This document shows positions 36,190 to 46,300 of a DNA stretch of 64,000 nt, piece after piece (within the stretch, counting starts at the first letter, position 1; every line of letters starts with the position of its first letter). The stretch lies in NCBI GenBank assembly GCA_964020155.1, contig OZ026570.1:1954721-2018720 (forward strand), read 5' to 3'. The position numbers and the translations under genes are program-made. Origin of the DNA: Chondrilla cf. caribensis (Eukaryota; Porifera; Demospongiae; Chondrillida; Chondrillidae). The notes under the pieces were generated by a model, which was not told where the DNA came from, made no database searches, and saw only the letters and a program-made list of their open reading frames with translations.

Positions 36190-37205
36190 GGTCTTTTTCC
36201 TATTTATGTCGTCTATGAATTTGGCTTGAATTTCAAGCCAAATGCATAGACTACATAGATGGATAGAATGTATGGGTGTATGTATACATGGATAGTACTA
36301 CCGATATGTCATGCTGCTCATGCATGTGTTCATGTCTTAACCACTAGGTAAACAGATTAGATTAGGGACTCAGGGTAAAGGTCCCTAATTGCTTCCTGTT
36401 AGTTTCAAATTGTTATTTTAAGCATGTAGGAAGTAGTGGACTAGGAAATGGCCACCATGATAGGTATGGTGGGCTCACCTTCCACTTGTCTCATGGATTA
36501 CCTAAGTAGGTATGTGGTAAGATCAGCTAAATGGTACATACGTAAATACTATATTGTAACATGTTTAATATATGCATATATACCAATATTAAATTGGCTG
36601 ACATGTCCTCCATAATCATTATTGGTATGTATATTATATGTTTATTTTCTATGATGTAACTTTCCCCAAGCATCCAATCACCAGTTTCCACAGGGTAGAC
36701 AGGGTTGAATCATTTTGGTGGAAGAATCACACATGAAGGTTACAGTTGTCATGTTTAGTAATGTCATAATTATTGCTTTAGCATGTAACAAATATGCATA
36801 AGTAAGTATGGAGGACACATATCAGCCAATTTAAAATCAGAGGACATCAGAAAAGTACTAACATAAGCATTCTATTACTAGTACTAACAAACTCTATTGA
36901 TACTGTTTTCATAGGGTCTGGAAGATGAAAAATGGGCTGCTATAGACAGACTGATCAATATACGAACACATCTATTTACGGACACTTGTATTTTCATGAA
37001 TACTGAGGCTATGGACTTGCAACAGGTACTGTTTTTTAGCTGCACTTCCTAACAACATTTTCTATGACATTGAGTTAAAGATTTCAATTTCGTAGCTTTG
37101 TAACACGCATTCATGTTAGTGTCGGAATTTGAAATACAAGACAAGAGTTAAAACATGGGTCGATTTGAAGATTGTGAAATGGCAGGATAATTTCTCAAAC
37201 ATTGC
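36190..37205. repeat. Inverted relatives of the 33-kb repeat block and TRP 5' flank
   Basis: 36310-36540 is the reverse complement of the 33-kb repeat unit. 37060-37205 parallels 32280-32440 (TTCGTAGCTTTGTA..CATTCATGTTAGTGTC and GAAGATTGTGAAATG). No gene seen. Confidence 0.65.
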
Positions 37206-37209
37206 AAAC

Positions 37210-37259
37210 ATCATATTACGTAAGCAGGTGTGTGCACACACCTGCTTACGTAATATGAT
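37210..37259. repeat. 50-bp perfect palindrome
   Basis: Two 25-bp arms without spacer, centred between 37234 and 37235. The left arm starts ATCATATTACGTAAGCAGG and the centre is TGTGTGCACACA. All 25 base pairs match. Confidence 0.95.
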
Positions 37260-37444
37260 CATCTAATTAAAAAAATTGGATGAAGTGATTACACTGACTA
37301 AACTAGATGTTAAAATGAAGATAATAAACATAATTAGTCAACATCAACACGTTTAAATCCACAAAGTTGTGTGATCTCGCCGTGTGAGACTGCAGCTCAG
37401 CAGTACCACTGGTGCGGTATGAAAGGAGAATTGGGAGGGTTGGT

Positions 37445-37560
37445 TGCGGTGGTGGCTCAGTGGTTATGGTGGTTACAGTCAGACACCCTGGGTTCGAGTC
37501 CCGCAGTTGCCAGTTTTTCTCTTTTCTCCTTTCTCTCCAAGTGGGTTGGGTTCCAATGAA
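37445..37560 (+). mobile_element. tRNA-derived SINE (head plus tail)
   Basis: An A-box TGGCTCAGTGG (37453-37463) and B-box GGTTCGAGTCC (37491-37501) are spaced as in a tRNA, giving an internal Pol III promoter. The putative acceptor-stem halves do not pair well and a T/C-rich tail with CCAAGTGGGTTGGGTTCC follows, so it is a SINE rather than a working tRNA gene. Confidence 0.65.
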
Positions 37561-38856
37561 ATTTCTAACATAATTATTATGTCTGTAAGTTTATTCAAAA
37601 TCAATTGGACCATCTAATTATGCCTCTTTATTTCATTGCAATATTGCATTAAGTGTTCGTATCATACATAATTGAGAAAAAGCAGCAAGAATCAATAATA
37701 ATTAATATTATAATTATGAGATAATAACATGTAGTGTTATACAACAGTACATTTGGAACAGTACTACTTTTTGGTGTCCTCTAATATTAAATTGGCCGAT
37801 ATGTGTCCTCCATACTTACTCATGTGTAATTATTACATGCTAAAGCATTAATCATGACAGTACTGATTAAACATTATACCTGTAACTATCATGTGTGATT
37901 ATTCTGCCAAAATGATTTAACCCTGTCTATCCTGTGGAAACTGGTGATTGGATGCCTTATTTTGTCAAAATTCTAGCCAATTTTAAAAGACGATATTGGT
38001 GCATACGCATATATTACATATGTTACAAAATGCTATGTATGTACCTACCATTCAGCTGATCTTATCACATACCTAGGTGCCACATGAGACAAGTGGAAGA
38101 TAACCCACCATATCTATCATGGTGGCCATTTCCTACTCCATGATGCCAACCATTTGGACAATGTGAAACCATATGGTAACAACTAGTGACCTTGACTGAA
38201 TCCCACAAATCCCCCAATCTAATCTATTTACCTTACACACACACACACACAATGTAAACATGCAAACGTATACGTATATGCAGACATGCGTTTGCAAACA
38301 TGCAATGTTACATAAATATGTACGTATATGCTTTGTTCTGTGTGATTGTGGATTTGGGTGAGGAGCACTTGACAGTTTTCTTCATTATTGTATAGAATAT
38401 TTTCTTATTGATTACAGTCTATTTCAATCATGCATGATTATTTCACCCATGGGGACAAAATGACTATAAACACTAATGTTAGGTTCTTTGATTTGCCCCA
38501 ATTTGTCATGGGATACACACATGGCTTCACATATAAACTACACCCAGTAGGATATACGCATGAATTACTCTACGTACGTAAAGGTTACAGGGCTAACTTT
38601 TTCCACACCATCCATCCCTACTATGTTTGGATTGTTAACAATTATTAGTTTTATTTTATGCTGAAATGCACTCTATGTCAATGCTGTTAATAATCATTGT
38701 TCACAAATGCCTCAGATGATAGGGAATAATGTATACTAATTAGATTAAGATTAAAATATATTGTAGCTATATATATACAGAATTGACTACGTATATGTCT
38801 TTTGGATGGAAACAATTCTTGATATTGGAGTGTGCTGTTATATAGTCTTGTGTGCA

Positions 38857-38899
<43 letters not shown>

Positions 38900-39120
38900 T
38901 CTATTGTATGATACTGTTTGTATAAGACCTGGGGTGCTATAGGCAGCTGCAGAATAATCTATTTCCAGACACTCATATCTTTGTGAAAACAGAGGCTATG
39001 GACTTGCAACAACTACCTTTGTGTAGGTTGTTTTCCTATTTATGTCATCTTTGAAATTGGCTTGAATTTCAAGCCAACTTCATAGACGGCATAAATATAG
39101 TATGATAGGTAGATGGATAG

Positions 39121-39190
<70 letters not shown>

Positions 39191-40200
39191 GGATAGATTG
39201 TACTATGGATAGTATGTCATACTCCTCATGATTAGGGTACCTGTGGGCCTTGGGTAAAGGTCGCTAATTGCTTCCTGTTAGTTTCAAATTGTTATTCTAA
39301 GCATGTAGGAAGTAGTGGACTAGGAAATGGCCACCATGAGAGGTATGGTGGGCTCACCTTCCACTTGTCTCATCTGGCACCTAGGTATGTGGTAAGATCA
39401 GCTGAATGGTACGTACATACTATACTGCAATATGTATAATATATGCATATACACCAATATTAAATTGGCTAACGTGTCCTCCATAGTCAATGTTGGTAAG
39501 TATATGTTTTATTTTCTTATAATGCATCAGGCATCCAATCACCAGTTTCCACAGGGTAGACAGGGTTGAATCATTTTGGTGGAAGAATCACACATGAAGG
39601 TTACAGGTATAATGTTTAATCAGTACTGTCATGATTATTGCTTTAGCATGTAATAATTACACATGAGTAAGTATGGAGGACACATATCGGCCAATTTAAT
39701 ATCAGAGGACACCAAAAGGTGATACTGTTCCAAATGTACTGTTCCATAACACTACGTGTTATTTTCATTCATCATTAGTATATTGTCCCTTATATAATAT
39801 TCTTTATTATTGATTCTTGCTATTCTTACTTAATTATGTTCATTTTCTTATAATACGAACACTTAATGCAATATTGCAATGTAATGAAGAGTCATAATTA
39901 GATGATTCAATGGATTTGGAATAAACTACAAACATTTACCTATACGTTTAGGTCTCACTGTGCCAGTGTATACATAAACAATTAAAAGAAATGCATATTT
40001 ACAGAAAGTCTGTGCAATTTTCAATAAAGTATCCTGGCATTTCACAACTTCCATGTTTTAACTCTTGTCTGTTAATTTTGAAATCGGTTAGGGTTAGGGT
40101 GAAAATCCTTGAAATCCGTTAACCCTGTGTCATAGACGACGTTGAGAGAAGTAAGTTAACGGTACTTGTTCAAAGCCCGTAGCCTCAGTATTCAAGTAGT
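37561..40200. repeat. Repeat-rich intergenic region
   Basis: Further direct (38060-38220) and inverted (39230-39420) copies of the 33-kb repeat block, a short CA tract (38232-38253), a (TA)n tract (38862-38895) and a (TG)n tract (39123-39188). 38790-38960 resembles the region upstream of N-terminal exon 1. No certain gene. Confidence 0.6.
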
Positions 40201-40384
40201 TACGAGTGTCCGGAAATAGATTTGTCCGTAAATTGATAATTCTGTCTCTTCAGGACCATTATATAAACAGTATCAAAATCAAAGTCCGTGTCCGATCTGC
40301 GCTCTATAATAACATACGCTTCTTATCAAGGATTATTTCATCCAAAAGTCAGCTGCACCAATTACTAGAACTGGTATACTATCC

Positions 40385-43300
40385 ATGTCGACTGAAGAAG
40401 AGATTGTTTCGACAGGTGCATGCAGAGAAAAGGAAGACGCACAGTCTACACGTAACTTTGTAGAGCGTTTCGAGAATTTGTTCCGAAACGACGCTGAATG
40501 GCTTGAGGCCGTTGAAAAATGTTACGAAGAGGACAAAGATTTCAAAGATAAAGTGAGGCTGATGGACAAAAAATCGTGGTAGCTTATATGTTGATAACTC
40601 TGTATAAATTTCTATGAAAGGTTACTTTAAAACTATCCGAAGTCCCTGGCGCGAGCAAGAAAGAAGTTTATGTTAGTGCTTTGGTGGATTTACTGCTCAT
40701 TGAAGAACTGGCTGACATACATCAGGCATTGGTACATTTGCTCAAGTCAGACAGTGTCATTGATTCGGATTCACAGCTGGTTAGTCAGTTCTTATTCAAC
40801 TTAACTTGAAGACAAAATTCCAGTTCTATTTAATTTTCATTATAACTTCAGTTATTGGGAATTTCACTTAATCGAATTACCTTTCAAGAATCTAAATGAT
40901 GTCTCCAGGGGTTCGGATAACTGAGGTTGCACTGTATTTTGAACGTGCACCTGAATGTAGTTATTTTAGGTATTACTCATAGTGGACAGTTGAACGACTT
41001 ACCATACGCTCTAGAAGAGGTTGCAAGACCTGAAATGCTCCGAGAGTTTTCCTATTGGCTGTTAAATACCAAATGCGCTTGAAGGCGAGTCATCTCTAGA
41101 TCTAGTCCACCGATCTGAAATTGGGACTGTTGCGTCCCACTGAACTGCTGAAGCCAGTTGACTCCCGTTTCCAATGCAAGTTGACGCCGACACCAGTAAG
41201 CGCCCATAATAAACGCCTGCCCCAAGTTGCCACCAGGATCATTTTCATTTCACAAAAACTCGTCAACCTAACATCCAAGATACGTACTTATATGAGAACA
41301 CATAAGGCAAGTGCTGACCCTGAATTGTAATATCACCAGCACATCTCTTCACTCACGTGGTGTGATAAAAATGGCGACCCCGTGGACTCGCGCTCTCTCA
41401 AAACGACTGATCATTCTAGCCACTGTGTATATTGTTTTACTTGGAAATACCACCGTTGATAGTGAACAAAGATCGGAAACGTCTCCTGCAATTTTCAAAG
41501 TCTCCTTGAAGCTGAGTATCGCGAAAGGGTTTTCGCACCTCCGAGTGGACGTCAGTTGTGGATTCAAGACCCCGTCGCTCTGGTCAAGATCTACGTACGG
41601 ACAACTCCACTTCACCATATTGTCGATTTGTTTTACTGCATGTTGCTACCTGTCTGTTGTCTCTCTAACCCTACTCTTACTTCTGGCTGGCGATGTTGAA
41701 CTAAATCCTGGTCCTATCCGGTTCCCTTGTGGTAAGTGTAATAAGCCTGTTAAGAATAATCAGAAGGGTTTGCAATGTAATCGATGTGATGTTTGGTTTC
41801 ATGCTAAATGTGAGTTGGTCTCAAATAATGTCTATGAGCTGTTGTCAAATACCAACGATGAGTGGTTTTGTGGATGTTGCTGTCTACCACCTCTTTCTGA
41901 TAGCTTCTTTAGTGCTGCTTGTGATTCCCTGGACTCCTCCTCCACATCTTCCATTTCCTTGTCCAATGATGAGTCCTTATGTACCCTTCGCCCCTCTGGT
42001 TCTCACGGTCTTCTGGTTGTTCACCTGAACATACGTAGCCTCACTCGACATCTTGATGAGCTCAAACATACCATCGAAATCCATCAGCCTGACATTATTG
42101 CTCTATCGGAGACATGGCTTGATAGTACTGTCTACGATAGTGATATTTGGATTAATGGCTACAATCTCTATCGTAAGGACCGTGATCGCCATGGTGGAGG
42201 TGTTGCTATTTACTCCCGTGATTACCTACACACCCGAGTGTTGATTCCCTACGACTCTCCTTCACCCATTGAAACGCTATGGATTGATGTAGCTTGTAGC
42301 AATAGCACAGGTAACCTCCTCTTAGGGTGCTGCTATCGTCCGCCTGCTTCTTCAATAAACTCGGTTGATCATCTTCTTCTAGACATTGAAAGTGCTCTCT
42401 CACTAAAGAAAAATGTTGTGGTTTGTGGGGACTTCAACATCAACCTCCTTGGAGGGATTCACCCTCTCAAGGATAAAATGTGTACCTTCATTGACAATCA
42501 CTCATTGTGTCAACCTATTGCCTCTCCAACGCGTATTTCATGTACCACCCAGACTCTGATCGACATCTTCCTTTTATCCAGCTCTGACCTCTTGGTGTCC
42601 TCCGGTGTCTCTGACCTTGCCATCTCAGACCATCAAATGGTATATGTCAACCTCACTCTGGCCTTCCCAAAACCCAAAACCATCTCTATCCGGAAGCGTA
42701 GTTATCGAAAGTTCAATGAGGAAGAGTTCTGTGCAGATCTTGCCAAAGCCCCTTGGTGCCTAATGGACATATTTGAGTGCCCTGATGATAAACTTTTTGT
42801 CTTTGAGCAACTTATCAATTCATGCCTAGATGAACACGCTCCTTGGTCCAACATCAAACGCAGAAAGCACAAACTACCCTGGATCACTCCCACTGTACAG
42901 AAAGCAATAGACAATAGAAACCGACTACTCCGTAAGTTCAAGAAAACATCCTGCCCTGAAATCTGGGAGTCCTACAAGAAGTGTAGAAATACTGTTACCA
43001 GAGTACTCCGTGACTCAAAGAAGGCCTATTTTGAACATATGATTGAGAAGTCAGTATCTCCAAATATGCTGTGGAAATGCATCAAATCCACTCTCCCTGC
43101 TTCGTCTGAATCCTGGGATGTATTCGAAAGAAGTCACACTTCTCTGGCTGATGCATTCAACCATCATTTTGTCTCTGTCACAAAAGGCTCAGGCTCTTCA
43201 TCTTGTCATTCTACTACTAACTCCACGGTTTGTGTGTCTCCGTCCATCTCAGATCCCTGTTGCTCTTCTAGTCAACTTGAACTGCATACTGTCTCTGTTG

Positions 43301-46300
43301 ATGACTGTACCGAAGTCCTGAATGCCCTGAAACCAAATAGAAGCTGTGGTCCAGATAGCATTCCATCCTTTGTTCTAAAAAGTGCTAGTAATATTGTTGC
43401 TCCTCACCTCACTACCATTATTAATATCTCCCTATCATCTGGAAGTTTTCCAAACAGCTGGAAGTTAGCCGATGTCAAGCCTCTCCACAAGAGTGGTGAT
43501 AAAGATCAACTAACTAATTATCGCCCTATATCCTTGCTACCTTCCAGTAGCAAAGTTATTGAGAAGATTGTCCGGCACCAACTGACCCACCACCTTGAAT
43601 CTAACAATCTCATCTACCCGCTTCAGTCCGGCTTTAGAAAACACCACTCGACCGCAACAACTCTTTTAAGATGCATGAATGACTGGTTTACTGCTATTGA
43701 TGACGGCTTTTTTGTTGGAGTTGTCTTTCTTGACCTCTCTAAGGCTTTTGACTCGGTTGATCATCTACTCCTGCAGGATAAACTGACTACACTTGGTATC
43801 GCTCCATCTGCCAGGCGCTGGTTTTCATCATACCTATCAAACCGTTCCCAACGTACCATTATTGGTGAATCCAAGTCGCTTCCCCTTACATCTGATACCG
43901 GTGTTCCCCAGGGCTCAGTTCTCGGGCCCACTTTATTTTCCATCATGATCAATGATATGCCATCTGCCTGCCCCGATTGCACTGCTGTTTTGTTTGCTGA
44001 TGACACGACAATCTATGCTATTGGTAAGAATGTCAATGAAATTGCTTCTCAGTTATCTACTGCTCTTGCCAGATGCCAACATTGGCTGTCTGATAACCAT
44101 CTTCAGCTAAACCTCTCTAAAACTAAATGTATGCTAATCCACTCTCAGCATAAAGCACCTCCCCCGCTTGCCCTTAAGCTCAGTGATACTTCCATTGAGC
44201 AAGTATCCAAGTTCAAGTTCCTTGTTTGTGTAATCAATCACCATCTGTCTTGGGATGATCACATCCAGCTCATCACAACCAAAGTCACCAGGAACATCAG
44301 TCTTCTACGCAATCTCTCTTGGTTCTTACCCAGAAGTGCTCTGATGAAGTTCTATGAGGCGTACATCTTACCAACATTTGACTATTGTGATGTTGTGTGG
44401 TTTTGCTGCACAAGGACTCAAGCGCTGAAACTGGAGAGGCTACAAAACTATGCCGGACGAGTGATTCTCAAGGAGCCCCGCATCTCCTCCGCCACAAGCA
44501 TCCGCAAGAAGCTCGGTTGGACCACGCTAGAAGCACGCAGGAATACCCACATGGCCACCCATATATTCAAGACCCTGAAGAACGCTGCTCCCTCATACCT
44601 GCAGACTCTACTTCAGCCCCACAAAACCACTGGATATCATACTAGAGGTGCTGTGTGTGGTAATCTCCTCCTGCCACAACCACGGACTGAAGCAGGTAAA
44701 AAGGCTTTCTCATTTTCTGCCCCGAGGCTGTGGAACTCGCTGCCTGATGAGGCCAAAGGGTCGACCAGCTTAACTCTATTTACCGCCTGCGTGAGATCTC
44801 ATTTTAATACTGTATAAATGTACATTATTTATTAACTATTGCATGCTGTCTACTTTTAATTTATTAATTTTCCTCATTGTTATTATCACTGTTGTATCGT
44901 GTCATGTTATCATTATTGTATGTCATGTTATTTCGTTGTTGTTGTTGTTGCTGTCTGTTTGTTTTTCTGTTTATTTGCTTGTTTGTTTTGTTGTTACCTT
45001 CTTCTGTATGTTATGTCTACCACATCTGTTATGTTACAATTTTATTATTATCTTAAGTCCAATTCACCTATATTTTACATGTAATTTTTATAACTTTATT
45101 CTATTTCAACTGGGAGCCTTAGTAGTAGCCCATTGGGCTAGTGGCCTCTCCAGTATAATAATGATACCATACCATACCATACCACTCCTTTGCTTCTGAA
45201 GTGTACGATTCCTAATTTCATAACATTTATCCGAACGCCCCACTCATTACACCATTTCTCCAAAATCATGAGACCACGTTTCAACTGCATTGCATCTTCA
45301 CCAAACAAGGAGGTATCATCAGCGTACAAAAAACCTGGTACTATCAGCCGAGATTACGTATAAACTCCACAAAAAGTTCTCCATGTTCATTCTTTACATC
45401 GTCTACCACCTGTCTCCTCTGATGAGCATTGCACTCACACAAGGTTCCACACCGAGCATTAAATCCCCACAAATCACAACCAATCCCATTGAAGCGAATT
45501 TCTTTCGATGTGAAATTGATTTTGATGTGAAAGATATCAATTTCAAAGAACTGAGTATGGTGTGGTGCCCTAATTTCAGATGCTTTCTACTTTCGGAAAT
45601 CAAGTATAATAATTGGTTAAATTTGTTCAAAACTTTTAAATGTTGCCTCATAGATTGGGGATCAGTTTGATACCAAACTTGATCCGAAAAGCATATAGAA
45701 CTTTCTTCACAACAATCCTATAAGTGTACAACATTAGGAAACATCCAGGAATCAGGGCACCTCATCATATAAACAGTACAAAACAAATCAAGCAAATGAA
45801 GAAAGTTGTACACCAGTTATAAGATTGACAATGACCTTCGAAAGTTGATTGATATGATAATTGTGTGTTGTTGCGTTGGTCACATTTGCATGTACATCTG
45901 TATCTTCAGTATTATCATAAAGGGCATTTTTATAATTATGATCTATTTATAATTTGTAGCTGGAATTGATGACAAGAGAGCTATTTGACCGTGCACTCAA
46001 GAACGGAGATACTTCAGCATTGCAAATTTTTCAAAACGGGGATCATGATAAAAGCCTATTCCATCTGGCCGTTGTAAAAGACAATATAAAATTTGTTCGA
46101 GAAATTTTGGAGTATGCAAAAAAGGCAAAAATTAGCAGGCCAAAAGACTTTGGTCAAGCTGAAGTCAGAGATGCTGTCCTGACAGAATCTAATGAAATTG
46201 TTAAGCTCTTGTTAGATGAAGGTACTGATGTATGGGCAGTTGATGACGATGGTAGGACGTACTTACACTTGGCAGCCAGTATCGGGGGGGAGTCAATGAA

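Noticed and set aside
37442..37514. A functional tRNA gene
   Set aside because: A and B boxes are good but the acceptor stem does not pair and a SINE-like tail follows.
41311..41370. ORF start 20 codons before the chosen LINE start
   Set aside because: These codons are in flanking DNA shared with copy C, before the element begins at 41355; the first Met inside the element is at 41371.
44843..45199. Hydrophobic ORF after the LINE
   Set aside because: T-rich 3' UTR of the LINE; no codon structure and not conserved outside the element.
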